NCBI GenBank assembly: GCA_002946415.1
Contig: NJPS01000070.1
Span: 1-64,000 of the forward strand
DNA length: 64,000 nt
Reading direction: 5' to 3'
DNA from: Rutstroemia sp. NJR-2017a BVV2
Lineage: Eukaryota > Ascomycota > Leotiomycetes > Helotiales > Rutstroemiaceae
In this document: piece after piece, positions 33,801 through 45,512 of the stretch
Layout of the letters: each line of letters begins with the position of its first letter
Position numbering within the stretch: position 1 is the first letter of the stretch
The notes under the pieces: generated by a model
Told to the model about the DNA's origin: nothing
The model's input: the letters and a program-made list of their open reading frames with translations, nothing else
Database searches by the model: none
Position numbers and translations under genes: made by a program

Positions 33801-36242
33801 ATGGCATCTCAGCTACTCCTCGCATCCGTCGCAACAGTATTGTTAATCACCATCTCTATCATCATTATGCGTCATCTACGACTCTCACCCAAAAAGCTCG
33901 TCCAACATCACCTCCCAGAGCCTACCAAGCTCAGCCAAACTCTCGCATCGGTACTGCCTAACATTGTTATCTTCCCACAGGACGTTTCCACCTTTAGGCA
34001 AGTAATAAATTCTTATTGGGCCAAGCAGGAGTGCGAAGCAATCCCAGCATGCGTTGTCCAGCCACGCAATGACCAAGAGCTCTGTACAGCTATTGCTATC
34101 CTGAAACGTGAATACGACGAGCGAGTTGAAGAATCTGCCGAGGAGCATGTTGGACCACTCTTCGCTATTCGCGGCGGCGGCCATTCTCCGGTTTCCGGTG
34201 CTGCGAGTATTGCGGGAGGTATTTTGATAGATCTCAGTCTCTTCAATGAAGTAATACCCTCCGAGGACGGGCTGAGTGTAACTATTGGAGGTGGAGCTAA
34301 GTGGATGGACGTTTCTAAAGTCCTCGACGAAAAGGGCCTTGCTGTTGTCGGAGGTAGAAACTCTGCCGTTGGTGTTGGCGGCTTGACGCTAGGAGGTAAG
34401 CTCTACGTTATGCATTTGGCGTACACACCTGCTTCACACCTCGCCACTAACCATGCCGCGAGTAAAGCATTTTGTTCTTATAGATCCTCGTCATCAGCTC
34501 TATTTCATGATTTATAAAGCTAACACGAAAGGACAAACAGGCGGCCTGTCCTTCTTCTCCCCACGCTACGGTTTGGTCTGCTCCAACATCATCAGCTATC
34601 AAATCGTTCTTGCTTCGAGCACCCTTACCACAGCCTCAGAGTCGGAGAATCCCGATCTCTGGCGTGCTCTTAAAGGCGGTTCCAATAACTTCGGTATAGT
34701 TACACGCTTTACCGCCCGCAGCTTTCCTTGCACTAAGATCGTATGTAAAATTAGATATTTCCTTTCATTTCACTGTCAAATTCTCTTCTACTTTCAATTT
34801 TATCTACCACATTCTCTTACATATCTTAGAAGGCTTGCACTCCTCTTCGTAATTTAAGACCTTTATTGTTGACTATTCGTTCTCTAGTGGAGTGGTTTCC
34901 TCTACATGCCAATTTCTCAAGCGGCCAAGTCCCTTGCAGCTTTCCACGACTTTCTCAACCGAGTAGATTCAGATGACCACAATATCACATACGACAATCA
35001 TGCAGCCGGTCCCATCGTTTGTTTCTCCTATAGTTAGTATACTCACTTTTTATTCTTCCAATGCCAGGCCCCAATCTTTACTTTTGTATTTCATCCCAAA
35101 ATATTCCCCTTTCCCAGACAGCTTTAGTCATCCACTCTTCCACTTAAAACTTTCCGTACAGATCAGCACTAATACCACGATTCTCTTTCCAGTCCAACAA
35201 CTCGGCATCCAAACAATCGCCATAAACCTCGTTTACACGAAGCCCCCTAAGAAAAAATGGCCAGTTTGCTGGAAAACATCCTCCTTCGCATCTCTCTGGC
35301 GTCTCTGGAGCACGTGCAAGGTCCGCACATTAACCAGTGCTACCGATGAAATGAATAATCTCAATCCTCCGGGTAGACGCCAGGTCTTCGCTACGACGAC
35401 TATCAAGAACGATCCGGCTACTCTTACCGCTACACACGCTATCTACCGCGATGCTATCGCTTCGCTCCGCGCTGCTAACGTTAAAGGCTTGGTCTGGACA
35501 CTCATCTTACAGCCCCTTCTACCTGATGTATGTATCCCCCGATGTTTTTCCTTCGCTCCTTAGTTCTGATGTCATATGACATGCTTATACTATCTCTTAT
35601 GGCTTCCTCACTGCTTATTACGGTTTAAATGAGGCTGCGGGTAGTACCCAAATAGGTACCCAAGTGGAACATCCCTGCACTATACTAGCCTATACACCTC
35701 TATCTTAGCAGTAGCTAGAATCTCAAACAGAACTATATATATCCTATATAGATGCTTAGCAACCCAAAGCGTACCTGCTGGGTGGGCTGCTTCTCTTGAT
35801 TACCCACCCGGAGGATAATAGGTACTCAGATGGGTACCTACCTATTTTGCAGCCTATTTGAGTCCCCTTTCCTAGTCCAAAGTTTTGTAAACATACTAAT
35901 CCCTCAATGTTCTAGTGGGTACGAAAAGGCGATGCAAACCCTCTAGGTTTGCATGATATCAATGAGCCTCTCGTTCTCGTAAACTTCACCGTCAACTGGG
36001 ATAAATCCCCTAATGACGAACTGGTGCAGGCGACCACGCGCCGCGCAATAGAAGAAATTGAGAGAGTTGCAACCGAAAATGGAGCAGGACATCCATATCG
36101 ATATTTGAACTATTGTGCGCAGTGGCAGAGGCCGTTTGAAGGGTATGGGGAGGAGAATTGGAAGTTCTTGAGGGATGTGAGGGCGAAGTATGATGAGGGA
36201 GGACTGTTTAGGTGGGGGTGTGGGGGTGGGTTTAAGATTTAG
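33801..36242 (+). CDS. FAD-linked (BBE-like) oxidoreductase
   Basis: Model: join(33801..34395,34541..34740,34888..35032,35193..35527,35916..36242), 533 aa; all phases close. VAO/PCMH-type flavoenzyme. The N-terminal hydrophobic segment (about 6-25) suggests membrane anchoring or secretion. FAD-binding landmarks are FAIRGGGHSPVSGAASIAGG (the His of GGGH near 128 is the usual covalent FAD site), GLSVTIGGGAKW, and GGLTLGGGLSFFSPRYGL spanning intron 1. SNNFGIVTRF and the C-terminal NYCAQWQRPFEGYGEENW, the berberine-bridge-like end, follow. Introns are unusually long for this window (145, 147, 160, 388 bp); the last one carries a MITE. Such enzymes oxidise alcohols, sugars or natural-product intermediates; substrate unknown. 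Alternative start 33789. Confidence 0.85.
35631..35856. mobile_element. MITE of the TAGGCTGC family inside intron 4 of the FAD oxidoreductase
   Basis: It begins GAGGCTGCGGGTAGTACCC and ends GGTACCTACCTATTTTGCAGCCTA, giving inverted GGCTGC termini. Internal GGTACC-CAAGT / TGGGTACC blocks resemble those of the 13425 element. No perfect flanking duplication is left (TAAATGAG against TATTTGAG is the nearest). It accounts for most of the 388-bp intron. Confidence 0.7.
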
Positions 36243-38128
36243 GTTGATGAATACAGACAGGATTTATATTCCGTACTATGGTACTTTTGGAGTTCAGTGT
36301 AGGCGTTAGTGTAAGACCGCACTATGGCGGCTGGTTTTGCATGAATTCTAATTACGTATGTATGTAGAATGCTCACATCCGTGTGTATTGCCAGCGTCCA
36401 AACTGGGTAATATTGAGGATATACTGAAATACAGAATGCTAGTTGGAATATATTACAATTACTTAATTAGAAAGAAATCTAAACTCTTTCACTTGCTTGA
36501 TAGCCTTTATTCGATAGCTACCTACAGTAACGGTACTAGTACCCGGCAGGCTAGTGCTCTCTGAATGTTAGAGGAAGAAAGGTGGGTATCCTCTCTCTTC
36601 TCTTCCCCTCGCTGTCCATCTTTCTTTATCTTCCTCCCATTCTCTATTCCCCCTGCTTCTCTCTCTCCTTCCACCTCTCTCTTTACCTCCATCTTCATCT
36701 CCTCTAGTTTCAAATAAGCTGCGAAGCTACCCACCGGGTTGTACATACATATAGGTGGCTTATGGGCTATGATGACTGATATGTCCCCAGTGGGTAGGTT
36801 GAAGGGTATATTGACTACCTATTGGCTGTGACGGGCCTTAGTCCCGTATGTACCACCCGGGATTGGGTTGCTGGGTCGGTTGGAGAGCCGGAAAACTCAC
36901 CTATTGTTTCACAAAGTGCCGGAGTGGCAGGACCCAGTACGAGGGTAAATCATAAATGTCGCTTTGTACTTTTCAATAAAGGGAGAATTGTACACAGTAG
37001 GAAAAACAGCAGATTTACGTATCCAGCGCTTAGTTCTTGCCTAGGCATTGCCTGGGCTCAAAATAGCTACGACCTCAGTCTGGGTTGCACAGCTTGCACC
37101 CTTACATATTGGTACTCATGGGTGGGTTGAAGAACTGCAAATATTAATAGTGGTTCGTATTTTCGATACTAGAGTAATACTTAGAGTATATACAAGCTAC
37201 TAGACTGAGGAATGGGTATATATTAAGATATCTAAAACCTACCGTATAGATCGAAAGAAGTATCTTACCTGGTAGATACTTATTAGGTTACTAATTATCT
37301 ATATAAGGTATATACTGCTCTCTGAGAGGTCTTAGTTACTATCAATACAACGATATACAAGTTAATCTAGGACTATCATATTCTATTTGGGTATTTATTC
37401 GGATTTTAGGTTTGCTGAACAGTTTAGAAACCTACCTATAGTGTCGAAATTAGAGCATTTGGAAGCAATCCGAATGCTACGGGTATATTCGCTGGCTCGC
37501 AGCCTACAAGCTACTGAAAATACCAATTTCTTCACTTTCGAAGTCACAGCTTTGCGAGCATTAACATACTATGGACCAAATTGAATACAAATGTACAGTA
37601 ATCCAGTATACGTACATAGGTAGCGTTTACTTGCGGAAGACCTGATCGTTCTAATGTCGCCTCGAGCCTCCTGGCCGCCAGCCGAGGTTGTAGGGAGTTG
37701 GCATCTTTGTTCCAATGGGAAAATTTCCGATCCTAGAATTAAAACAATCATTCCTTTACTATGTAGAGATCCGAAAGGGTGCCACTGCGATCTGAGTTTG
37801 GTTCACGAGATTGATCCTGTATCTTGCGTAACTGCGAGAAATATCTTAGTTGTATAACGTTGTTGAGTATGGAACTGCACGCATTTCATCTCAGATGTGA
37901 CGCGGAGATGTACTAAGTGGAAGATGCACGAAGTGTGTCAATACTTACTCCTGCGCATAACTAAAAGTATCATACTATCTTCGACTGCCGCTCTGGAGCC
38001 AAGAGTGCTCATAAAAAAGGACGCCAAGATGAAAAGGAGCAGCCAATGTTGTACCACGAGCAAGTCGGTTCGCATCGACCACAGAATTTGTGCCCCTTTG
38101 TATGCATGACCATCGCATCTCACCCCCA
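36243..38128. other. Repeat relics and AT-rich block, no supported gene
   Basis: It contains a polypyrimidine run (36580-36710), the MITE relic at 36717, and a strongly AT-rich, TA-rich stretch at 37140-37400. That stretch has lost coding capacity in all frames and could be RIP-mutated transposon sequence. No intact gene is seen. Confidence 0.5.
36717..36890 (-). mobile_element. Relic of the 203-bp MITE family
   Basis: It starts TAAGCTGCGAAGCTACCCAC, matching the inverted complement of the right end of the 13425-13627 element. It continues with GGGTAGGTTGAAGGGTATAT and GACTACCTATTGGCTGTGACGG, which parallel that element read backwards. The far terminus is not recognisable. Confidence 0.65.
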
Positions 38129-40028
38129 TCACACCCGTCTCCTAAACTGCAACCTCGGCCCATCCCTCGCCGCAGTAAACACATCCCTCAACAAAATCGT
38201 CTTCCGATCCCTCATTCCCCACCCCAATTCCGGATCCCCCGCCCCCAACGTATCTCCCGGCGCCAGCCTCACCTCCATTCTGTAGAGCGTCCTAGCAGTC
38301 GTAATTAGCAGTTCCTCCATCGCTACTTTCTGTCCTGCACAGCTCCCCACGCCAATCATAAAGGGGTTAAACGCGGATTGCGCGCGCGCTACATCTTCGG
38401 CTGTCACGCCTCCTGTGGGATCTACAATCCATCGTTCGGGTCGGAAGGTCCATGGATCTTCGAAGATTTGCTGGTTGTGCATGATGGCCCATCCGCCGAC
38501 GCCGACTTGGGTGCCGGCGGGTAGGTGATGGCCTTCTATGTTGAGGCCTCCGGGTAGGACTTCTCGGTTTAGGTCTGAGGGTAAGGAAGGGCAGCAGCGG
38601 AGGATTTCATCGATGGTTGCGTGCAGGTATTTACACGAGGATAATGTCGGTCCCATCTTGATGTCATCGGCGGACTTGAATGTAGTGCGAATCTCTTCGA
38701 CCAGTTTCGAGTACACTCTAGGATATCTGGTAACATAGAACCAGAATCCGCTAATTGTATTCGCCGTAGTATCTGTTCCAGCCACAACAATTAAGCCTGC
38801 TTCCTCGAGCAGCTCGTCATTGGTGTATGCTGGTTGACCGGCCTCATCTGTGGCATTGAAAAGGTAGTGGAAGATATCCTTTCGACCGTAGCTTGTTCCG
38901 TCTACAGTTTTCTTTGATGCTTCTTCATCCTTTCTTCGTTGAGTGACGCTCGATGCGAGGAAATTATGATATTGTCTGATTTTCTCGGGCATTGCCTTGT
39001 CGAGGAGAGCGTCGAGACCTCTTGGTTTTAACCACACCCATAGTTTCACCATAGGAGATTGAGCCAGCTAAATAGTTTAGTAAACATTGACTGGACAGAT
39101 TTAGGACATCATCATACCGGGTACATAATTTGCATGTATTCTCCACTGTTTTGGTGTTAGTATTCGACTTTCGATGCCGCCATAGATAATAAGTCTGAAG
39201 TCTCCTAGATGTCCCCAGGAGCGCAAGAGAATAAGAAGATTCCTAATGAACTTACATAGTATGTGGCACATGCCGAAACTGATTTTCTCGTGGTTCCTTC
39301 AGATCGAAGGTCCTACCAAAGCACAAGTCTCCCAGGATATCATGGACAAGATAGTCTATCCTCTCCGATATATTGACTGGCTCCGTCCATTCTCTGCCGT
39401 CATTCCCATCTATCAGGATCTCGTTCCACCGGTCAACATGTTGTATCACAAAATTCTCAGCAGATCGGATAGCTTCTGGGGAGAAGGCTTGATTCAAGAC
39501 TCGACGTTTGCGAGCATGAACAGCTTTATCCACTGTACCTAGAGTATTGGGTGCGTTTAGATTGCGAGGCCACATCTCATAGAACTTTCCTTTTTTCACG
39601 TTGGCCTTGGATTGATATATTGTGCGATAAGCAGTTGGTGAGTTGAATAGAACGCCGTCTGGTTTGAAACGGAATGCATCGCCTGTGTATCGATATTAAC
39701 CTCAAATGTCACGGTACGGCTTCTGGCTTCTTTGAATAACTTACCGTACTTCTCGTGGCATCGCCATATCCATATGTGGCGGTATCCGGTGGTTGCATAG
39801 TAGAAGTTTGGCCATGCCGAAATCTTCGCTAGCAGAGGTCCCGGATATTTTGCTAGGGGACTGAAGTAGAGGTTGTAGATGGCAGAAGCGATGTACTAGT
39901 GAGATATGTATCAGCGTCTTGAGGTCATTCTAAATCGCTCAAACACCTACATAGAAAACCAACGACCCAAGGCTGACAATGAGTAAGTTCTGCGAAATCG
40001 CTTTTTCAATCAAACTGATAGACGACAT
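38129..40028 (-). CDS. Cytochrome P450 monooxygenase
   Basis: Model: complement(join(38129..39067,39118..39145,39256..39682,39745..39895,39951..40028)), 540 aa. It includes a 28-nt exon; all phases close. Microsomal class II P450. N-terminal membrane anchor (LLIVSLGSLVFYVYIASAIYNLYFSPLA) and a PGP hinge. I-helix AGLIVVAGTDTTA (about 319-331). ExxR as EILR (382-385). PERW, then the heme loop FNPFMIGVGSCAGQ with the Cys thiolate near 471. The overall pattern fits ascomycete P450s near isotrichodermin 15-hydroxylase/benzoate-hydroxylase-like clans, which often act in secondary metabolism, but the substrate cannot be read from sequence. It sits 1.9 kb from the FAD oxidoreductase, on the opposite strand. 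Confidence 0.9.
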
Positions 40029-41048
40029 CTTTTCTCAAATTTATGTCTTTTCGCGGATCTTCCAACAGGACCCTCGAGTGGATATATATAATCGGGAGTG
40101 GAGTTCCACGGATTACATATTACAAAATATTACTCTTGATCGTAGTTGTTCAAAATGTAGCTCAGACAATAAAATTGAAACGTACTTTTACAATACTTTG
40201 TACACCTGGATTTACGATTTACCCATACAGATTTTCAACCAGCGACGTACTCTGATTGGCTCAACCCTGTCATGTGGGGTAATTTTGGCCGCTTTTTGGT
40301 GCGGTGCGTCTTATAATACTTACGCCTCCGACCTTCGTACATGCATATGCCGCTGACCTGCAGGCGCAGCAACACTCTTTGCATGCATTTTGCATGGCGC
40401 TTTAAGACACCACTGATACCGGCCTAGTATGAGCATCCGGACTCGGGAGAGAGTATGGGGAGATTTATGCGGGCGTAAACACCGGGGAGTTTGTGGAAGA
40501 GATTGGTGCACCAAAGCCTCTGGGTTTCAGAGTAGGTAGCTGCGGTGACTCATGTGAGACGTTACATGTCCCCGCACGGCGCACGCTGATATGCCGAGGG
40601 AAAATTCCCTCGTAAGTGACACTCCTAGATCTGAGCAGCTGGGCAGCACAAAGAAGCCGAGGGCGTAATTTTCATATCCTCTCTTATCTTCCAATACAAT
40701 AAAGGAGCCGCTGCTTTTGTGCCGTGCATTGTCCCGGTGCTGTGTCTGCACCGGACGGGAGAGCTAGTTCATTGGCTGGTAAGAATTGCCATGAGATGCT
40801 GCTCTTGAGCGTTCAATTCAGAGGCAAATCTTTTAGACAGAAACTTATGCCCATGTCCCTTCAAGAAAATACAAGCGGGGCAATAGAAGCAACCACAAGC
40901 ACAAGCACATTTACGGAGATGTACCCAAATGCAGTTTGTTTTTACAACTGATTGATTCATTTATGCTCGACTAAAGCCTTCAGATGTTGACTGCTGCACT
41001 AGCATCTATCTACAACCTCCATCCAACTTTCTTCCCACTCTTGCTGAG
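40029..41048. other. Intergenic, no supported gene
   Basis: Upstream of the P450 and downstream of the dienelactone hydrolase. No motif-bearing frame. Confidence 0.5.
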
Positions 41049-42051
41049 CTACAACAACCACTTATCGAACCAAGCCACAGCCTGGAAGAAAGCCTGCTCC
41101 TTAGCAAACTTCTGAATCGGCACGCTCAAATCGCATCTGACAGCGAAACCGTGGGTAACACCGCTGTAAAGGTTGATTTGGTATGTGTGTTTCTGCTCGG
41201 TGAGGATCTTCTCGGAAAGGTGTCTCTTCTCGGCAGGGAAAATTTCGTCGGTCTCGGCGGCTGCGATAGATAAGGGACCCTTCATTCCGCGGAGTTCATC
41301 TTCTTCGACGAATCTGAGTTTTGAAGTTAGCATTTCTTCTAAGTTTATCTGTTATGTGTCGGTTCCTGATGCATTAAGGAAAGACATGGATAGGACACAT
41401 ACGAAGGATGAGCAACAAATCCAACATCGATACCCTTGCCCTCAGCCAGGAAACGAGCAACATATTTAGCACCGAAGCAGTATCCGACAGCACCGATCTT
41501 TTTGTATCCTTTGCTTTGCAGGAACTCGATTGATTTTTGAACAATAGGATCGACATATTGGAATGTGTGGGGGTTGTTTCCGTCGCTACCCTTAGTCAAC
41601 CAGCTCATGATATCGAAGCCATCGGGGCGCTCTTGAGGAACTGGGTCGCCGTTGAAGAGGTCTGGGATGATGGTATAGTATCCGTTGGCGGCATATTGGT
41701 CAGCCATCAATTTGGAGTTTGGCCCTAGATTTGGAAACGAGATTAGATTGGACTGATATCATAGGCGGTCGATATCGAAAGAGCTTGAAGGGCAGCTTAC
41801 AGATTGAGTATACATCTGCAAGGTATAGAATGGCTGTGTCCTTGTGGACATTTCCTTGAGGCTCAGCAACATATGTTTCGATGTTGTCTGCGATCTTGAT
41901 ACTGGATCCAGTTGGGTTTCCACTGTAGAGAGGCTTGTCAGCATTCGACGCCTTCTTTTCGTTGCAGAGCCTAATGTTGGTGCCGCCGGGTAAATACTTA
42001 CTCGTGCTTGACACCCTCGGTGCAGCATTTTCCGGGTGGGTTAGATGCCAT
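41049..42051 (-). CDS. Dienelactone hydrolase family protein
   Basis: Model: complement(join(41049..41313,41403..41724,41801..41922,42002..42051)), 252 aa, three introns of 76-89 bp. Alpha/beta hydrolase with a Cys nucleophile. The elbow GYCFGAKYVA places Cys140. AAETDEIFP gives Asp187 and YSGVTHGFAVR gives His219, the full C-D-H triad. The start MASNPPGKCCTEGVKH has the usual fungal N-terminus. Family members hydrolyse dienelactones in aromatic degradation or act on other esters and lactones. Many fungal copies are of unknown substrate. Confidence 0.92.
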
Positions 42052-42794
42052 TTTGTATATGTGGGAGAGTCTAGAGACTTTTTGCTTGAAGACAATGGAG
42101 AAAGATGAACAGAGAAAACCGAATGATAACAAATATAAAATACAAGCGGATAATCAATCGTACTTGTAGTAGAAAGAAAAGTTCTATCTACCTTGCTTGG
42201 TAACCTCGGTGGGGTTACGAAGCTATCTTTCCTCGAAATGCTAGCAGTAGAGGGGTAGACTTACAGCGATCCTTGCCATTTCTGCGGCATAGACTCCACT
42301 TCTTTCGATCTCGGACTATTCGAGCAGCAAGAGAAAGCTTAGTCTTCCCTCCATAGTATTGCGCCAGTAGAGACCGCTGTCGAGTAAGATTTTTGTTTAT
42401 ATCCGGTAATCTGTGCGACGTTGTACATGATCTCGCAGTCGGAGTTAGGAGTTAGCCATCGGAGGTCCGATCCGTAAATAGGACTTGCTCGTTGCGGTTG
42501 TCGGAAGGAACGCCAGTGTTGTGCGGTGCCTGTAAAATGCAATGAAAGTGGGTAGAGCAGGGTAGAGCAGGGTAGAGAGTAGACAGAAGGGTGCTGGCGG
42601 CAATCCTGAGTAATAAGTTATGGATATGGCTAAGTCGGTGTCATCCGCAGAAAAGCCGTAGTGTATTCTAAGTTTCGCGCCTAAATTTTCAATCGGCAGC
42701 GTCTAAAAACCCCGCGTCTAATTCTATCAGATAGTAGCAATTCGAGATCGCAAAAAGAGTCTCTGAATTCTCCAGTCGCGCAAAAAAAAAAACA
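42052..42794. other. Divergent promoter region
   Basis: Between the dienelactone hydrolase (minus) and uL23m (plus). No gene seen. A GGGTAGAGCA motif is repeated three times near 42551-42580. Confidence 0.5.
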
Positions 42795-43595
42795 ATGGCG
42801 TCCACAGCCATTGCCCAAAAAGGGCCCAAACTCGGACGCAAACAAATATTCCTGTACGTCTCCCATCTCCCCTCGTCAATCCACCAGCGAAACTAAATGC
42901 CTACAGTCCCAATTTCACACTCACCCTCATCCGCACACCCAATCTCCCCCCGAGCTTCGCATCCTTCATCGTGCCCCTCAACCTCAACAAACTCGATTTA
43001 CGAGACTACCTCTACAATGCGTACGGCATCGAAGTCCGCGGCGTGCGCAGTTATATCCAGCAGCAGAAGCTGACGCAGGGAAAACGATATGCCGTGAGGC
43101 AGACACCGAGACAGTGGTTTAGACCGAGGAGTATTAAGAGGATGACGGTGGAGATGGTGAAGCCGTTTGTTTGGCCTGAGGAACCCAAGGATTTATCTGC
43201 GTAGGTTTTCCTTTTTCTTTTTTTCTTTTCGTTCTGTTCAGTTCTTTTGGTTGTTTGGAGGGTGGGAACGGGAGCAGGGGGCGGGAGGAAAGATCATGAA
43301 TTGCATATAGAACTATTATAGAATGAGAGATGCTAATACAAACCGATATAGCTGGGATCAAGAGCAGTGGAAAAAACGACAGGAGATGGAGAAGGGAACG
43401 AGAGAATCATATCAACCAGACGCGAGACAGAGACCGAACAATGAGAGGTTGTCGATTGCGCAACAGGCGAAGGCATTGTTGCAGGGAGAGGACGAGTGGG
43501 AGCCGTCGGAGAATGTTTGGGAAGATATAGGAGAGGCAGTGGAGGTTGAGAGAGATGTGGAGATTCCTGTCGAAGGGAACGAGAGAGCGAGATAG
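42795..43595 (+). CDS. mrp20: Mitochondrial large-subunit ribosomal protein uL23m
   Basis: Model: join(42795..42853,42907..43200,43352..43595), 198 aa; phases close. The second intron has a textbook GCTAATAC branch point. Component of the 54S mitochondrial ribosomal subunit near the exit tunnel. The N-terminus KGPKLGRKQIFLPNFTLTLIRTP and the core VPLNLNKLDLRDYLYNAYGIEV, VRSYIQQQ and RQWFRPRSIKRMTVEM match the fungal L23/Mrp20 family. The C-terminal extension is charged and Gln/Glu-rich. Confidence 0.92.
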
Positions 43596-43792
43596 AGATA
43601 GTATAGTAGGGTGAGATGATGCGGGGTAAATGAATGTTTGATGAGTAAGGTCTTTAGATTAGCCTGGGTCTTAGTATGATATAGCAAGGAAAAGGACGGA
43701 AAAGGACGACAAGGAAGGCATGAAAAGGAATTGTGTATATTGAATGTATGATATATAAACCAGCATCGGTGTATGAGTGTCCCAAAAGAATC

Positions 43793-45097
43793 TCAAAGCT
43801 CTCTATCCATATCAGAATCCGCATCCCCATCAGCATCTCCATCCACCCAACACCCCTCCATCTGAAACTTCAAAACCTCATCCCCCACCCCCCACCACCC
43901 CGCCGTTAAATTCCTCGCAAAAATCTCCATCCCAGCATACCCCTCCTCCCCTTTCCTCAACAACTGTCCAAACAAATATCTCAAATTCGGCTTCCTCGAA
44001 TGTATATCCGGAACTCCCGCAATAATTCTCCTCTTGACCTCTCCTGCCACTTCCTCCCTTCCGCTGTCTTTGAGCGACGAAGATAGCATACCCCGCCCAA
44101 CCACAACCCTCTCCCACGGCCTCCTCCACCTCCCCTCCACCTCCGTCACCGGCTCCCCGTTTTCCGTCACCTTAATCCATATCCATTCCTCCACAAGCCG
44201 CACACCCCATTGATCGAACATCCCCCCGGGATCGAGAACCAGGGAGCGGAAAGACGCTTTGTTGGTTAGCCAGACGGCGATGTAACCATTTGGTGAGAGA
44301 AGCTCTTGTAGGGGGAGAGATGAGAGGAGAGTTTGGATGTCCGGGGTGGTTTGGTAGGAGGCGTGGCGGCGGGCGGAGCGATTGGGCCAGGGGGGGTCGA
44401 GGATGATTAGGGGCAATTGGAGGGGTGGGGAGGGGAGGAGGGAGATGGCGTGAGGGAGGGGGCCTTGGAGGAGGGTGCTGTGGGGTGGGAGGGTTGCGGT
44501 GGCGCTTGGGGAGTCGTGCTTGGAGATGGAAATGCTGAGGGGGAGGGAGTTCGGGTTGCTGAATAACGTGGGGTTGGAGATATTGATTTCTGTTGGAGGC
44601 GGAGGTGGAGGTGGAGAAGTATGCACTTGTACACATTCTCCAACGTCCATTCCCGCGGTGCCTCCTATTTCTTGATTCTCCCTCCCTCTCTCATCTCCTA
44701 GCACCCTCTTTCTTTTCCTCATTCCTGTCCCTTCCACAGCCTTCTCCTCATCTCCAATCACCCTCGGTAAACACCATTTCTGGGCCCCGTACTTCTCTCT
44801 CAGCTCGACAAGAGAAAGCTCAACATACCGCTCCAGCAGTAAATCATCAATATCTTTCTCGGGAAGATTCTTGATGGCCTTTCGAGATTTAGGCTCGAGT
44901 GACGGATAGGGGGTGGCTAAGGGTATACATGAGATAAGTTTGCGGGTGCGGGGGTATGGATTATCGGTGGGGTTTGAGTAGGAAGAAACCTCAGAAGAGA
45001 TAAATTGAGCTTGCTCGATTGAGTGGGGTATGTCGATTAGAGTGAGTGTTTGAGAGGGGTTCTGATAGAGGATGTGAGATGGGTGAGGGGGGGACAT
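43793..45097 (-). CDS. MT-A70 family N6-adenine methyltransferase, METTL4-type
   Basis: Single exon, 434 aa from MSPPHPSHILYQN (the frame also opens at 45175). The catalytic SAM-binding motif LIILDPPWPNRSARR places DPPW at about 234-237. GYIAVWLTNK, EWIWIKVTENGEPV, RPWERVVVGRG, GVPDIHSRKPNL and MEIFARNLTAGWWGVGDEVLKFQ follow in MT-A70 order. The preceding region (about 90-215) is variable and low-complexity. Absence of METTL3/14 partners' N-terminal motifs and the N-terminal LYQNPSQTLTLIDIPHSIEQAQ segment point to the METTL4/DAMT-1 branch. Its targets are debated (snRNA m6Am, DNA 6mA). It is convergent with uL23m and 198 bp from it. Confidence 0.88.
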   Translation of the reverse strand: MSPPHPSHILYQNPSQTLTLIDIPHSIEQAQFISSEVSSYSNPTDNPYPRTRKLISCIPLATPYPSLEPKSRKAIKNLPEKDIDDLLLERYVELSLVELREKYGAQKWCLPRVIGDEEKAVEGTGMRKRKRVLGDERGRENQEIGGTAGMDVGECVQVHTSPPPPPPPTEINISNPTLFSNPNSLPLSISISKHDSPSATATLPPHSTLLQGPLPHAISLLPSPPLQLPLIILDPPWPNRSARRHASYQTTPDIQTLLSSLPLQELLSPNGYIAVWLTNKASFRSLVLDPGGMFDQWGVRLVEEWIWIKVTENGEPVTEVEGRWRRPWERVVVGRGMLSSSLKDSGREEVAGEVKRRIIAGVPDIHSRKPNLRYLFGQLLRKGEEGYAGMEIFARNLTAGWWGVGDEVLKFQMEGCWVDGDADGDADSDMDREL

Positions 45098-45512
45098 ATG
45101 GAGGTAGCTATATAGTATGAGGCAGGTAAGTGGAGGGGTGATTGGTGATGAAATTTTACAGTCCAGTTGTAACATGTAGAAGCCAAGGTTGAACTCCGAC
45201 CGTTAACAGCCCACATCGCTGGAACAAATATACCACGATACACGACGCCCTGATTACGACGACATCAGGTAATTTAAATATTTAGTGTTAAGCAGAATCA
45301 TCGGAAATTTCGCAGTAACTTCTTGGAAAGAATATGTCAAATCTTGTTCTTAAATTAGAAGGAATAAATCATTGTACTTCTTCTCAAAACTCAGAAGGTA
45401 GACTTCAAACTTCACGTAGACGCTCAATATGTTTTTACAAACTTCTTTACAGGTTCCTTGGGAATTTCCTTATTTACTCTAAGAATCTCTGGTTTGTTTT
45501 GAACATAACAGT

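Noticed and set aside
36522..36746. Charged minus-strand frame rich in Glu/Arg/Lys
   Set aside because: It is the translation of a polypyrimidine low-complexity tract.
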